Position numbers and translations under genes: made by a program. Below, piece by piece: positions 18,254 through 27,514 of a DNA stretch of 64,000 bases. Source of the DNA: Roseovarius salincola (GTDB lineage: Bacteria > Pseudomonadota > Alphaproteobacteria > Rhodobacterales > Rhodobacteraceae); assembly GCF_026891095.1 (NCBI RefSeq), contig NZ_JAPTNL010000002.1:310001-374000 (forward strand), written 5' to 3'. Position 1 is the stretch's first letter. Every line of letters begins with the position of its first letter. The notes under the pieces were generated by a model. It had not been told where the DNA came from. It did no database searches and was given only the letters and a program-made list of their open reading frames with translations.

Positions 18254-18719
18254 GCATGAGGTGGTCATCACAACTGAAACCTGCAGCGTCCAGGGCACAG
18301 ATAACAATTTGTCCGTAAGCAAAGAGCTCGAATCGACCGCCTGCACCTGCCGGAATTCAGCATCTCCGACCGTCCATTTCGCCCGCAGAGCCGCCTTTCG
18401 GCAAGTCGTCTTTTACAACGCTCCCAACCTAACCAGCATCACGCCCAGATCGAAACCGCCCTTGGCGTCAGGCGCATCCCCCGACACCACAAACCCGCGC
18501 CGCCGGGGCCGCTTCCCTCACGTCCTCCGAACAAGCCTCTCATACCCTTCCGCAATCTCGCGCGTCGGGGTGCCGACTTCGAAGGTATGGTCTCCGATCT
18601 GCCCGACGGGCGTGACTTCGGCGGCGGAGCCGGTGCGCTGGCATGGCGGGGCGCGCCCTGACCTTGACGCCGCGGCGTCACTCGCGACCGGCGCCACAGC
18701 TGGGCGATGGAGTTCGAGG
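18254..18719 (+). other. gene-free debris region
   Basis: No intact gene. The left part (18254-18517) shows nothing I recognise. The middle (18518-18646) is the decayed ilvE-like 3' end listed separately. The remainder, 18647-18719, is the 3' flank of the small membrane-protein gene. Confidence 0.6.
18518..18646 (-). pseudogene. remnant of a branched-chain aminotransferase C-terminus
   Basis: Read on the minus strand, about 40 codons ending in TGA at 18518-18520 translate to a version of the IlvE C-terminus: TGSAAEVTPVGQIGD, then HTFEVG, TREIAEGYE and RLVRR. The intact ilvE at 19791 ends with nearly the same residues (TGSAAEVTPVGQIGDYTFEVG, TRDIAEGYEKRVRGL). No upstream homology is visible past 18646, so only the 3' ~13% survives. 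It most likely reflects a duplication and deletion, or an exchange that left one end of an old copy. Confidence 0.8.
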
Positions 18720-18962
18720 TTATTCGGTTCCGGCGCCGGTCGTGCTGGTGATGCTGTCGGGGGCCTCGGTATCGACCGCGGGTGTGGGCGGCTGTGCCGG
18801 TGGTGTGCTGAGACTGCTATAGACGATCAGGCCGCTCATCAGCACCACAATGAACAGCAAAACGGTCAGGCCGCCCCAGGATGAGCTGCCTGCTGCGGGT
18901 ACTTTATCAGGGTCCACGCCGTTGCGGGGATACCGGTGCAGTTCTTCATTGGGTGGATGCAT
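18720..18962 (-). CDS. small single-span membrane protein, function unknown
   Basis: 80 residues. A strong AAGGAGG leader precedes the ATG at 18962, which supports a real gene. The product has a polar N-terminus (about 30 residues), one hydrophobic helix (roughly GLTVLLFIVVLMSGLIVYSSL, 31-51), and a Pro/Thr-rich C-terminal tail of ~28 residues. That layout suggests a cytoplasmic N-terminus and a periplasmic tail. I do not recognise a family. It is divergent from the DUF4168 gene at 19246. Confidence 0.65.
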   Translation of the reverse strand: MHPPNEELHRYPRNGVDPDKVPAAGSSSWGGLTVLLFIVVLMSGLIVYSSLSTPPAQPPTPAVDTEAPDSITSTTGAGTE

Positions 18963-19245
18963 GATGTCCTCCTTTTCGATGACGGAAAGGTAGGTGCGCG
19001 CGCCCGGTCAAGAAATGCCCGCGGCCGAGGACGCCGACATCCGGGCGTGAAGATGCCTGTCGGGGCGCGCCGGGTGGGCGGTTAAATGCCTATGACCGGC
19101 TTGAGCCGCCCAACCCGCGTGGGGCGACACCCCGCCAGCCCGGGAGGCGCGCGCCATGTCGGCAAATTTCCGCGACCCCGGTTTGCGCTCTGTGAGCGAC
19201 CCATTAGGTTCTGCGATGCGTCCGAAACTTCAAGAAAGGTTTGAA

Positions 19246-19611
19246 ATGTCCAACGCCAAGATACTTGCCACCGCCATCACCGCTGCGACCTTCGCGTTCG
19301 CGCCTGTCGTCGCAGCACCTGCAATGGCACAACAATCAACAGCGCCCGCATCCGTGTCGGAAGATGAGCTCGACGCCTTTGTCGTGGCTTACAAGGATGT
19401 CATCGCCATCGAGCAGGAATTCGGGGCGCGCCTTCAAGAGGCTGGCGACGAGGCCGAAGAGCAGGAGATCATCAACGAAGCGCAAGCCGAGATGACCCAG
19501 GCTGTCGACGAGGCCCCTGATATCGACGTCGATCGCTACGTCGAGATCCTGCAACTTGCCCAGACCGATGCCGATCTGCAGGCCCAGTTGACTGCCAAGC
19601 TTCAAGACTGA
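19246..19611 (+). CDS. DUF4168-like secreted protein
   Basis: 121 residues from the ATG at 19246, preceded by AGAAAGG; the frame is open to 19156, but the internal start gives a clean Sec signal peptide (about 1-27, ending PAMAQQ). The mature part is acidic and helical, beginning VSEDELDAFVVAYKDVIAIEQEF and closing with a YVEILQLAQTDADLQAQL segment, the pattern I know from DUF4168. Function is unknown in the family; a periplasmic helical protein is expected. A large hairpin lies just downstream. Confidence 0.8.
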   Translation: MSNAKILATAITAATFAFAPVVAAPAMAQQSTAPASVSEDELDAFVVAYKDVIAIEQEFGARLQEAGDEAEEQEIINEAQAEMTQAVDEAPDIDVDRYVEILQLAQTDADLQAQLTAKLQD

Positions 19612-19627
19612 CCTCCTCCGGCTTGGC

Positions 19628-19683
19628 TTCATGGCGCTCCCGCAGGGTTCCTCCCACCCCTGCGGGGGCGCTTGGCCATGAAC
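19628..19683. terminator. large bidirectional hairpin between convergent genes
   Basis: Outer arms TTCATGG/CCATGAA and an inner 9-bp stem CCCGCAGGG/CCCTGCGGG enclose a short loop. It lies between the DUF4168 gene (plus) and ilvE (minus) and could stop transcription from both sides, although neither strand has a clear U-tract. Confidence 0.55.
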
Positions 19684-19790
19684 TGGCGCCCGAGCGCCGT
19701 TTGATGGCTCCCAAGCCGGCGCATTGATCGACCGTCGGGAATGCCCCGACGCACCCGGCGCCTTGAACCGCGCCGCCGGGTGGCACGCCG

Positions 19791-20660
19791 TCACAACCCC
19801 CGGACGCGCTTTTCGTAGCCTTCGGCGATGTCGCGGGTGAGTTGGCCGACCTCGAACGTGTAGTCGCCGATCTGCCCGACGGGCGTCACTTCGGCGGCAG
19901 AGCCGGTGAGCCAGCATTGTTCGAAGCCTTCGAGTTCTTCGGGCATGATGTGGCGCACGTTGACCTTGATGCCGCACTCTTGGAGCATTTCGATCACGGT
20001 CTGGCGGGTGAGGCCGTTGAGGATGGCGTCGGGGTCGGGGGTGTGGACCTCGCCGTCCTTGACGAAGAACACGTTGGCGCCTGTCGCCTCGGCCACATAG
20101 CCGCGGTAATCCATGAACAGCGCGTCCGAGCAGCCCTTGGCCTCGGCGGCGTGTTTGGACATGGTGCAGATCATGTAGAGGCCGGCCGCCTTGGCGGCGG
20201 TGGGGATGGTCTCGGGGCTGGGGCGTTTCCACTTGGCGATGTCGAGTTTCGCGCCCTTCATCTTGGCGTCGCCATAGTAGTTGCCCCATTCCCAGGCGGC
20301 GACGGCCATGCGGACCGGGTTGCGGGCGGAGGCGACGCCCATGTCCTCGCCCGCGCCACGGAAGGCGACGACACGCACATAGGCGTTTTCCAGCCTGTTG
20401 GCATCGAGCACGGCCTGTTTTGCGGCTTCGATCTGATCAACGCTGTAGGGGATCTCCATGTCCATCAGCGCGCCGGATTTCAGCAGGCGTTCGGAATGTT
20501 TGCGCGACAGGAAGATGGTGCCGTCATAGCAGCGCTCGCCCTCGAAGACGGAGCTGGCGTAATGCAGGGCATGGGAGAGGATATGCACATTGGCCGCGCG
20601 CCAGTCGACAAGGGTGCCATCCATCCAGATCTTGCCGTCGCGATCATCGTAGCCAGCCAT
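19791..20660 (-). CDS. ilvE: branched-chain amino acid aminotransferase
   Basis: Transaminates 2-keto acids to Val, Leu and Ile with glutamate. It is a 289-residue fold-type IV PLP enzyme. Family features include the N-terminal HALHYASSVFEGERCY segment, the PLP lysine in the TIPTAAKAAGLYM region, the EATGANVFFVKDG strand, and the C-terminal TGSAAEVTPV loop that binds the cofactor phosphate. Its neighbours are leuC, leuD and leuB some 2-8 kb away, consistent with branched-chain synthesis. It is divergent from the petP-like regulator, with 173 bp between. A decayed second copy of its 3' end lies at 18518-18646. Confidence 0.95.
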   Translation of the reverse strand: MAGYDDRDGKIWMDGTLVDWRAANVHILSHALHYASSVFEGERCYDGTIFLSRKHSERLLKSGALMDMEIPYSVDQIEAAKQAVLDANRLENAYVRVVAFRGAGEDMGVASARNPVRMAVAAWEWGNYYGDAKMKGAKLDIAKWKRPSPETIPTAAKAAGLYMICTMSKHAAEAKGCSDALFMDYRGYVAEATGANVFFVKDGEVHTPDPDAILNGLTRQTVIEMLQECGIKVNVRHIMPEELEGFEQCWLTGSAAEVTPVGQIGDYTFEVGQLTRDIAEGYEKRVRGL

Positions 20661-20833
20661 CGTTCTTCTCCTTCAGCGCAGTGGTCAATTTGCATTTGTT
20701 GCGCGCGAAACGTCCGAAGTGGACATAATATTGCGTCGAAACTGCGATTCGCTACCAGTTCGTCCTTGGAATGTCAATAAAGCTGACGTAATGTGGCGGC
20801 GAGCGCCCCATGCTGCGCGACCGGAGGAGCGAC

Positions 20834-21331
20834 ATGCCCGAACGCCCAGGCGGAGAGACCCTGCTGTTCCTGACGGATGAACAGCTGCGACAGGGGATCG
20901 AGGCGATGTTCTTTGCCTATCGCGGGTTCACCGCCGATCCCGACAGGATCCTGGCGACGCTGGCCTATGGGCGGGCGCATCACCGGGCGGTGCATTTCAT
21001 CGCGCGCATCCCGGGCACCACGGTCAACAACCTGCTGGCCATTCTGGGGGTGACGAAACAGTCGCTCAACCGGGTGCTGCGCACGCTGATCGAGGACGGG
21101 CTGGTGGAAAGCCGGGTGGGCAATGCCGACAAGCGGGAGCGCCACCTTTACCTGACCGAGGAGGGCGAGGCGCTGGAGCGGCGGCTGTCGGATGCGCAGC
21201 GCGCGCGGATGCGGGCGGCCTATCGCGCCGCCGGGCCGGAGGCGGTGGCAGGGTTCCGGCAGGTGCTTGAAGCGATGATGGACCCGGACATGCGGCGCCG
21301 TTATCATGCGATAAGGGAAAAGGACACATGA
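20834..21331 (+). CDS. petP: MarR-family regulator, PetP-like
   Basis: 165 residues from ATG 20834, which has GGAGGAG just upstream; an ATG at 20810 is in frame but lacks a ribosome site. Winged-helix MarR fold: the recognition region is NNLLAILGVTKQSLNRVLRTLIEDGLVESRVG, followed by the wing NADKRERHLYLTEEG. Coupled by an ATGA overlap to the OmpR-type gene that follows, the arrangement of petP-petR in Rhodobacter, where PetR is needed for cytochrome bc1-dependent growth. The bc1 genes are not in this window, so the symbol rests on the gene pair and family only. Confidence 0.8.
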   Translation: MPERPGGETLLFLTDEQLRQGIEAMFFAYRGFTADPDRILATLAYGRAHHRAVHFIARIPGTTVNNLLAILGVTKQSLNRVLRTLIEDGLVESRVGNADKRERHLYLTEEGEALERRLSDAQRARMRAAYRAAGPEAVAGFRQVLEAMMDPDMRRRYHAIREKDT

Positions 21332-22029
21332 GCGACCCGAGCCCCCATCTCCTGATCGTGGATGACGATGAACGCATCCGGGGCTTGCTGCGCAAGTTCC
21401 TGATAAGGAACGGTTTCCTGGTATCGGTGGCGCGCGACGCGGCACATGCGCGCCGGATCCTGTCAGGTCTGGATTTCGACATGATCGTGATGGACGTGAT
21501 GATGCCGGGCGAAGATGGCGTGGCGCTGACGCGGGCGCTGCGCGAGACATCGGCCATGCCGATCCTGCTGCTGACCGCGCGCGGCGAGACCGAAGAGCGG
21601 ATCACCGGGCTGGAGGCTGGGGCCGACGATTACCTCGCCAAGCCCTTCGAGCCCAAGGAGCTGCTGCTGCGGATCAACGCGATCCTGCGCCGGATGCCTG
21701 AACCCCAGTCCGAGGCGAATGTACCCAAGGTGTTGCAGATGGGGCCGGTGCGTTTCGATATCGAGCGCGCGGAGCTGATGCGGGGCAACGAGCCGGTGCG
21801 CCTGACGGCGACCGAGGTGCAGCTGATGCGCATCTTTTCGGAGCATCTGCGCGAGCCGGTCAGCCGCGCCAAGCTGGTCGAGGATCTGGGCCGCGACAAG
21901 GGCCAGGCGCAGGAACGTGCGGTGGATGTGCAGATCACCCGCCTGCGCCGCAAGATCGAATCCGATCCCAAGCAGCCGCGCTATCTTCAGACGGTGCGCG
22001 GCGAGGGCTACATGCTGGCGCCAGACTGA
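21328..22029 (+). CDS. petR: OmpR-family response regulator, PetR-like
   Basis: 233 residues. Receiver domain with the acidic pair Asp12/Asp13, phospho-acceptor Asp56 (VMDVMMPG), Thr83 and Lys105 (AKPFEP). A linker leads to the OmpR winged helix from about 135, with the recognition helix around QERAVDVQITRLRRKIE and the wing LQTVRGEGYML. No histidine kinase gene is adjacent, as is usual for petR. It starts inside the petP-like gene (ATGA overlap). A GC hairpin (GGGGGC-GCG-GCCCCC, 22081-22095) lies 50 bp beyond the stop and may end the message. Confidence 0.87.
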   Translation: MSDPSPHLLIVDDDERIRGLLRKFLIRNGFLVSVARDAAHARRILSGLDFDMIVMDVMMPGEDGVALTRALRETSAMPILLLTARGETEERITGLEAGADDYLAKPFEPKELLLRINAILRRMPEPQSEANVPKVLQMGPVRFDIERAELMRGNEPVRLTATEVQLMRIFSEHLREPVSRAKLVEDLGRDKGQAQERAVDVQITRLRRKIESDPKQPRYLQTVRGEGYMLAPD

Positions 22030-22403
22030 ACCGGCGTGATCCGGATGAGCGCCTGCGGCGCGCGGTTTGCCATTGGGGAAGGGGGCGCGGCCCCCTCTTG
22101 GCCCTTGGCCAATTCACCCCCGGAGTATTTGCGGCACGGTGAAGGGCGGCGGCATTGCGGGCTTCATCTTGCAAAAAATACTCATATACCCACGGCGCCG
22201 CCGGGCGCGACGCATCCAATCCTCTTGATAGAGTCCGGGATCGGGAGTATCTGACAGGGCATGAAACCTGTATTCGACATGGATGACCGCGCGCGCCTGC
22301 CCTGGCGGTTTTTCGGCGCGACGCTTTCGGTGCTGGCCCGTCTATGAGGCCCGGCCTGACCTGTTGAGCTATCCGATACATTCCGCCAAACGGGAGAGAA
22401 CCC
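22030..22403 (+). other. gene-free stretch with hairpins upstream of leuC
   Basis: Contains the GC hairpin at 22081-22095 and the longer GGAGTATTT...AAATACTC inverted repeat (listed separately). A 28-codon frame at 22261-22347 is open but has no good ribosome site or recognisable product, and I do not call it. A leuC leader or promoter should be in the last ~100 bp, but no clear motif stands out. Confidence 0.5.
22122..22183. repeat. inverted repeat GGAGTATTTGC ... GCAAAAAATACTC
   Basis: GGAGTATTTGC at 22122-22132 faces GCAAAAAATACTC at 22171-22183, giving an arm of about 8-11 bp round a 38-nt GC-rich interior. Sequences with CCCCCGGAGTATTT are, from memory, common intergenic elements in Rhodobacterales genomes, so this is probably one of a dispersed family. 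Confidence 0.5.
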
Positions 22404-23807
22404 ATGTCCCCCAAGACACTCTATGACAAGATCTGGGATGCGCATCTGGTGCATGAAGCCGATGATGGCACCTGCCTTCTTTATATCGATCGCCACCTCG
22501 TGCATGAGGTGACCAGCCCGCAGGCCTTCGAGGGGCTGCGCATGGCCGGGCGCAAGGTACGCAAGCCCGGCAACACCATCGCCGTGCCCGATCACAACGT
22601 GCCGACGACACCGGACCGGGTGAATGGTATCCAGAACCCGGAAAGCCGTATCCAGGTCGAGGCGCTGGACAAGAACGCCAAGGATTTCGGCATCCATTAC
22701 TACCCGGTGAACGATATCCGTCAGGGCATCGTGCATATCGTCGGGCCGGAGCAGGGCTGGACCTTGCCGGGGATGACGGTGGTCTGCGGTGACAGCCATA
22801 CCGCCACGCATGGCGCATTCGGCGCGCTGGCGCACGGCATCGGCACGTCCGAGGTCGAACATGTGCTGGCCACCCAGACGCTGATCCAGACCAAGTCGAA
22901 GAACATGAAGGTCGAGATCACCGGACAGTTGCGCCCCGGCGTGACCGCCAAGGACATCACCTTGTCGGTGATCGGGCGCACCGGCACGGCCGGGGGCACC
23001 GGCTATGTCATCGAATATTGCGGCGAGGCGATCCGCTCGCTCAGCATGGAAGGGCGCATGACCGTCTGCAACATGGCGATCGAGGGTGGCGCGCGCGCCG
23101 GTCTGATCGCGCCGGACGAGACCACCTATGCCTATATCAACGGTCGCCCCCACGCGCCCAAGGGCGCCCAGTGGGAGGCCGCGATGGCCTGGTGGAAGAC
23201 GCTCTATTCCGATGACGACGCGCATTGGGACAAGGTCATCACCATCAAGGGCGAGGAGATCGCGCCGGTCGTCACCTGGGGCACCAGCCCCGAGGATGTT
23301 CTGGCGATCACCGAGAGCGTGCCCGCCCCCGAGGATTTCGAGGGTGGCAAGGTGGATGCCGCGCGCCGGGCGCTGGATTACATGGGTCTCAAGCCCGGCC
23401 AGAAGCTGAGCGAGATCGAGATCGATACGGTGTTCATCGGCTCATGCACCAATGGCCGTATCGAGGATCTGCGCGCCGCCGCCGAGATCCTGAAGGGCAA
23501 GAAGATCAAGGACGGTCTGCGCGCGATGGTCGTGCCGGGCTCAGGCCTTGTGCGTGCGCAGGCCGAGGAAGAGGGGCTGGCAGACATCTTCAAGGAGGCC
23601 GGTTTCGAGTGGCGTCTGGCGGGCTGTTCGATGTGCCTGGCGATGAACCCGGACCAGCTGACGCCGGGCGAGCGTTGCGCGGCCACGTCGAACCGCAATT
23701 TCGAGGGCCGTCAGGGCCGGGGCGGGCGCACGCATCTGATGTCGCCGCAAATGGCGGCTGCGGCCGCGGTGACAGGCAGGCTGACCGATGTCCGGGATCT
23801 CATGTAG
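22404..23807 (+). CDS. leuC: 3-isopropylmalate dehydratase large subunit
   Basis: Aconitase-family [4Fe-4S] enzyme that isomerises 2- to 3-isopropylmalate in leucine synthesis, together with LeuD. It is 467 residues, normal for bacterial LeuC. Cluster-binding cysteines lie in GSCTNGR (about 348-354) and in the C-x-x-C of [11 protein letters not shown] near 410. Other signatures are [13 protein letters not shown] and TLPGMTVV. The start has CGGGAGAG upstream. The 3' end overlaps the convergent membrane-protein gene by 8 bp. leuD follows after that gene and leuB about 3.7 kb further on. Confidence 0.97.
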   Translation: MSPKTLYDKIWDAHLVHEADDGTCLLYIDRHLVHEVTSPQAFEGLRMAGRKVRKPGNTIAVPDHNVPTTPDRVNGIQNPESRIQVEALDKNAKDFGIHYYPVNDIRQGIVHIVGPEQGWTLPGMTVVCGDSHTATHGAFGALAHGIGTSEVEHVLATQTLIQTKSKNMKVEITGQLRPGVTAKDITLSVIGRTGTAGGTGYVIEYCGEAIRSLSMEGRMTVCNMAIEGGARAGLIAPDETTYAYINGRPHAPKGAQWEAAMAWWKTLYSDDDAHWDKVITIKGEEIAPVVTWGTSPEDVLAITESVPAPEDFEGGKVDAARRALDYMGLKPGQKLSEIEIDTVFIGSCTNGRIEDLRAAAEILKGKKIKDGLRAMVVPGSGLVRAQAEEEGLADIFKEAGFEWRLAGCSMCLAMNPDQLTPGERCAATSNRNFEGRQGRGGRTHLMSPQMAAAAAVTGRLTDVRDLM

Positions 23808-24414
23808 GCCCGTCGCGCCGGATGCTCAGAAGATGGGCGGCGGCGTTGATGGCGACAAGCGCGATTCCCGAGAGTTCGAGAACCCAGTTCATGCGGACTC
23901 CGGCGATGCTGTGGCCGATCAGGGCGTCGACATGGTGAAAGCCGACCGCACGCACCAGCACGAAGGCGAGGATCGCCGTCAGGCCCGTCAGCGCGACGGC
24001 GTTCTGCCAGAAGGCCTTGCGGATGATCCAGAGCAGGATCAGCCCGTAAAGGCCGGTGAGCAGGATCAGCGACAGGATCGCCGTCACCTGAACGCCGCGT
24101 CTTTCGCCGTACCAGCCCTGAAGCTGGGCGGTGCAGCGCGCCGCGGCGGTGGCGAGCGACTGGAGATCGAGCTGCTTGTTCACCGCCAAGAATGCCAGGA
24201 TCAGCGCCAGAAAGGACCAGAAGAACCGCTGGCCCGACGGGTGGCGCGGCAGGTGGCGGCGCACGGCAATGGCCAGCACGCAGGCCAGGGCATAGGCGAA
24301 AACGGTGATCCAGCCCATCAGGTGGGGGTCACCGATCCGCGCCTGCCAGCGATCGGAGGTGCAGGTGGCGATCCACTGAAGATCCGGCCAGGAGATGCGC
24401 AAGATGTCGTTCAC
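23800..24414 (-). CDS. multi-span membrane protein, function unknown
   Basis: 204 residues with four clear hydrophobic helices (about 33-50, 66-80, 112-130 and 138-156, with a weaker one near 183-196). It starts with a short soluble segment. I recognise no family. It lies on the opposite strand between leuC and leuD and overlaps leuC by 8 bp at their 3' ends, an insertion into what is usually a leuC-leuD pair. The internal Cys and Trp pattern shows no metal-site signature. Confidence 0.7.
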   Translation of the reverse strand: MNDILRISWPDLQWIATCTSDRWQARIGDPHLMGWITVFAYALACVLAIAVRRHLPRHPSGQRFFWSFLALILAFLAVNKQLDLQSLATAAARCTAQLQGWYGERRGVQVTAILSLILLTGLYGLILLWIIRKAFWQNAVALTGLTAILAFVLVRAVGFHHVDALIGHSIAGVRMNWVLELSGIALVAINAAAHLLSIRRDGPT

Positions 24415-24547
24415 GATTGCGGAGTCTACGCCAGCTCTCTCTCACTGACCACTGGCTTCGTGGCCTCCGCGCCGCTGGCCGCACAAGTTTCATTCTAGGC
24501 GATCCTTGCTGAACAACCCCGGCTCGTGAAGGGCCAAGGAGGACAAG

Positions 24548-25153
24548 ATGGAAAAGTTCGAAAAACTTACCGGCATCGCAGCGCCGCTGCCGCAGATCAA
24601 TGTCGATACCGACATGATCATCCCCAAGCAATTCCTGAAGACCATCAATCGCACGGGATTGGGAAAGAACCTGTTCGACGAGATGCGGTTTGACGACAAT
24701 GGCGACGAGATCCCCGATTTCGTCCTCAACAAGCCGAAATACCGCGAGACCGAAATCCTGATTGCGGGCGACAATTTCGGCTGTGGCTCGTCGCGCGAGC
24801 ATGCACCCTGGGCGATCAAGGATTTCGGCATCCGCTGCATCATCGCGCCCAGCTTTGCGGATATCTTCTACAACAACTGTTTCAAGAACGGCATCCTGCC
24901 CGTCGCGCTGCCACAGGAGAAGGTGGATATCCTGATGAAGGATGCCGAGAAGGGATCGAATGCGCGCGTCACCGTCGATCTGGAGAACCAGACCGTGACC
25001 ACATCGGATGGCGAGGTGATCGCCTTCGAGGTCGATCAGTTCAAGAAGCATTGCCTGCTGGAGGGGCTGGACGATATCGGGCTGACCATGGAAAAGGCGG
25101 CCGCAATCGACAGTTTCGAGACGCAGGCCGAGACCGCGCGCCCCTGGGTATAG
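24548..25153 (+). CDS. leuD: 3-isopropylmalate dehydratase small subunit
   Basis: Swivelling-domain partner of LeuC, 201 residues, normal length. Family motifs: [16 protein letters not shown] near the N-terminus, [16 protein letters not shown] (about 74-89) that contacts the substrate, and [21 protein letters not shown] Shine-Dalgarno of the form AAGGAGGAC precedes the ATG. It is separated from leuC by the opposite-strand membrane gene and needs its own promoter, or read-through across that gene. A strong terminator follows at 25198-25227. Confidence 0.96.
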   Translation: MEKFEKLTGIAAPLPQINVDTDMIIPKQFLKTINRTGLGKNLFDEMRFDDNGDEIPDFVLNKPKYRETEILIAGDNFGCGSSREHAPWAIKDFGIRCIIAPSFADIFYNNCFKNGILPVALPQEKVDILMKDAEKGSNARVTVDLENQTVTTSDGEVIAFEVDQFKKHCLLEGLDDIGLTMEKAAAIDSFETQAETARPWV

Positions 25154-25197
25154 CCCCGGGCCAAGCCCGGAAATCTGCCCCGTCGCAGGGGGGCGAG

Positions 25198-25227
25198 CGC
25201 CACCGGGTCAACCGCCGGTGGCGTTTT
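25198..25227 (+). terminator. rho-independent terminator after leuD
   Basis: Perfect 9-bp stem CGCCACCGG (25198-25206) with CCGGTGGCG (25215-25223) and TTTT. A smaller hairpin, CCGGGCcaaGCCCGG, lies upstream at about 25156-25170. Confidence 0.85.
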
Positions 25228-25526
25228 CGTGTCATGGGTCCGGGCGGTGTTGCTCAGGACTAGTGTGCGCGCAGCGTTCATCCACTTGATGTTGTGGTTG
25301 CCAACTAGAATGCCAAATTTCCGAACGCGAATTGATGCATTCTCGCACCACCTGCTTCATCAATTCGCCCGAAATGCCGTGTCTTATGAACCTTCAGCTT
25401 GAGCCGGGGTCTGAAAGTGGGCAGAAATTGGACAGAAATGAGGCAGTCCGCCACAATTGGCGGTATCAAGTTGGCACAATGGCGCGACAAAGTATCGGGC
25501 CGGACCAGTTTGAAGGGACATGGGCA
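25228..25526 (+). other. gene-free stretch upstream of the membrane-protein gene
   Basis: AT-richer than its surroundings and free of convincing coding potential. The frame of the following gene is open from 25332, but the codons before 25527 do not look like a membrane-protein N-terminus and have no ribosome site. It is probably leader and promoter; no specific motif is assigned. Confidence 0.45.
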
Positions 25527-26366
25527 GTGGTTTCAAAGGTAGCACATGCGCTGGTGCGCGCATTTCTGGTCGCGTTGCTGGTAGCGACGCCGTCTCTGCT
25601 TTTGCCCGAAACGCCTTCGGATACAGCGCAGCTTGTGCTGGTGCTGGCGATCCTGGCCTCGTTCATGACCTTCCTCGAATATTACGGGCGGTACCCGAGT
25701 ATCGTCGAGTTCCGCTTTGCGCCGCCATTCAACCGGCTGAAATTCGTGGGGCTGGCGCTGACGGTGCTGCTGCTGACGCTGATCCTGCGCGGCAAGGCCA
25801 ATCCCACTGAGCTGACCATGTTCCTGACGGTGCTTGGCAATGGTCTGGGAGAGGTGATCGATTTCCCCTATTCGCCGGTGCGGTTGATGGTTCTGATGAT
25901 GCCGGCCGATGCCGATGCGGCGCTGATCGCCTCGGTGCGCACGGCGGCGGGGCTGTCTTATACGATCTCGATCGTGATGATGTTCGTGTTCCTCACCTAT
26001 GTGCGCTTCCTGGGCTGGCCGCTGCGGAACGGTGCGTTCAATGTCTGGGTCAACCTGCCGATGTTCGATCCGACGGGCGGAGGCGACGTGCTTCATCGTC
26101 TCAAGCGCGATGCCGGTCTTAACATTGTGTTAGGAACTTTGCTGCCATTCTTGATTCCGGCGGCGATCAAGGCGGCATCCGATCTGATCAACCCGGTTTC
26201 GATCGCCGACTCGCAGACCATGATCTGGACGGTGACCGCATGGGCCTTTTTGCCTGCCAGCATGTTGATGAGGGGCATCGCGATGTCGCGTATCGCCGAG
26301 ATGATCGTCGAGAAGCGCCGCCGCGCCCATGCCCGCGCACAAGCCGAGGCGATGCAGGGCGCCTGA
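25527..26366 (+). CDS. multi-span inner-membrane protein, function unknown
   Basis: I choose the GTG at 25527, with GAAGGGA eight bases upstream; an ATG at 25479 is possible but lacks a ribosome site. The product is 279 residues with about six hydrophobic helices (near 7-25, 33-48, 71-86, 145-165, 205-222 and 240-258) and a basic, Ala/Arg-rich C-terminus. No family recognised. The stop TGA at 26364-26366 is overlapped by the probable CTG start of the next gene, so the two look translationally coupled. Confidence 0.7.
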   Translation: MVSKVAHALVRAFLVALLVATPSLLLPETPSDTAQLVLVLAILASFMTFLEYYGRYPSIVEFRFAPPFNRLKFVGLALTVLLLTLILRGKANPTELTMFLTVLGNGLGEVIDFPYSPVRLMVLMMPADADAALIASVRTAAGLSYTISIVMMFVFLTYVRFLGWPLRNGAFNVWVNLPMFDPTGGGDVLHRLKRDAGLNIVLGTLLPFLIPAAIKAASDLINPVSIADSQTMIWTVTAWAFLPASMLMRGIAMSRIAEMIVEKRRRAHARAQAEAMQGA

Positions 26367-27442
26367 GCGCGCTTGCGTTTGCGATTCTGCTGATCGGTCT
26401 GGCGCAGGCGGCCGCGGGAGAGAGCCTGCGCATCGCCGGTTTTCACACGGAACTCAAACGAGACGGCCCCGGCCTTTTGCTGCGCGATCTCATGCGCGGC
26501 GACGATGCGCAGATCGACGCGGTGGCGGCGGTCATAGCCGCTGCGTCGCCGGACGTTATCGTTCTTCAGGGGGTCGATTACGATCTGGAGCTGCACGCGC
26601 TGGGCGCGTTGCGTGACCGGATCGCCGAGGCCGGGGCGGATTTCGGGCATATCTTCGCGCTGCGGCCCAATCGCGGGATGCCGACCGGGCAGGACATGGA
26701 TGGCAATGGCCGACTTGGCGAACCCGCCGACCGGCAGGCCTATGGCGCGTTCTCGGGGCAGGGCGGGATGGCGATCCTGTCGCGCTATCCGATCGACGCG
26801 GCAGGGGTGCGCGATTTCTCGGCGCTTTTATGGAAGGACATGCCGGGCGCTGATCTGCCTGTGGTGGATGGCGCGCCCTTTCCCAATGCGCCCGCACTGG
26901 CGGTGCAGCGGCTGTCGTCGGTGGGGCATTGGGTGGTGCCGGTCATCCTTCCGGATGGGCCGTTGCACCTGTTGACCTTTCATGCCTCGACGCCGGTTTT
27001 CGACGGGCCGGAAGACCGCAACGGGCGACGCAACCATGATGAGCTGCGGTTCTGGTCGCTTTACCTTGATGGGGCGTTCGGAACGGCGCCGGCGTCGCGC
27101 TTCGTGCTGGCGGGTGCGGCCAACCTTGCCCCCGACGAGGGCGAGGGGCGGCACGGGGCGCTGCGGGCGCTGCTGGCGGATGCGCGCCTGCAGGACCCGC
27201 GCCCGCGCCGCAGCGCGCCGGTGCCGCGCGACCCGGCGCGCGCCGCCGATCCGGCATTCGATACGGTTCACTGGCCCGCGCCGGGGCCGGGCGGGCGGCG
27301 GGTGGATTACATCCTGCCTTCGGCGGACCTTGGGGTGCTGGCATCAGGCGTGCTGTGGCCCGCGCCGGGCGAGACGTTGCATGCGAAAGTCGAGGCGGCC
27401 AGCCGGCACCGGCTGGTCTGGGTCGATCTGGCGCGGCGCTGA
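26363..27442 (+). CDS. secreted endonuclease/exonuclease/phosphatase-fold protein
   Basis: EEP-superfamily hydrolase, probably periplasmic. The only in-frame ATG (26240) lies inside the previous gene in a stretch that does not look coding. A CTG at 26363 gives a good Sec signal peptide (LAFAILLIGLAQAAAGE) and overlaps the previous stop as CTGA. The product is ~359 residues. Family-like motifs: SPDVIVLQGVDYD (metal ligand region), GRLGEPADRQAYGAFSGQGGMAILSR, LTFHASTPVFDGPEDRNGRRNHDE and the C-terminal GGRRVDYILPSADL, plus a final SRHRLVWVDL containing the catalytic His region. The substrate is unknown (DNA, phospholipid or phosphoester). Confidence 0.75.
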   Translation: MSALAFAILLIGLAQAAAGESLRIAGFHTELKRDGPGLLLRDLMRGDDAQIDAVAAVIAAASPDVIVLQGVDYDLELHALGALRDRIAEAGADFGHIFALRPNRGMPTGQDMDGNGRLGEPADRQAYGAFSGQGGMAILSRYPIDAAGVRDFSALLWKDMPGADLPVVDGAPFPNAPALAVQRLSSVGHWVVPVILPDGPLHLLTFHASTPVFDGPEDRNGRRNHDELRFWSLYLDGAFGTAPASRFVLAGAANLAPDEGEGRHGALRALLADARLQDPRPRRSAPVPRDPARAADPAFDTVHWPAPGPGGRRVDYILPSADLGVLASGVLWPAPGETLHAKVEAASRHRLVWVDLARR

Positions 27443-27514
27443 GCGGGCTTTCTTGACCATTCCCCGGCTTCGGGCTAGGCGAAAGCCGATAGGATCATGC
27501 AAAGGAAAACGCCC

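Noticed and set aside
19842-20780. 312-codon plus-strand open frame
   Set aside because: Antisense to ilvE; the intact, motif-bearing gene is on the minus strand.
22261-22347. 28-codon frame upstream of leuC as a leucine leader peptide
   Set aside because: It lacks a run of Leu codons and a terminator/antiterminator pair.
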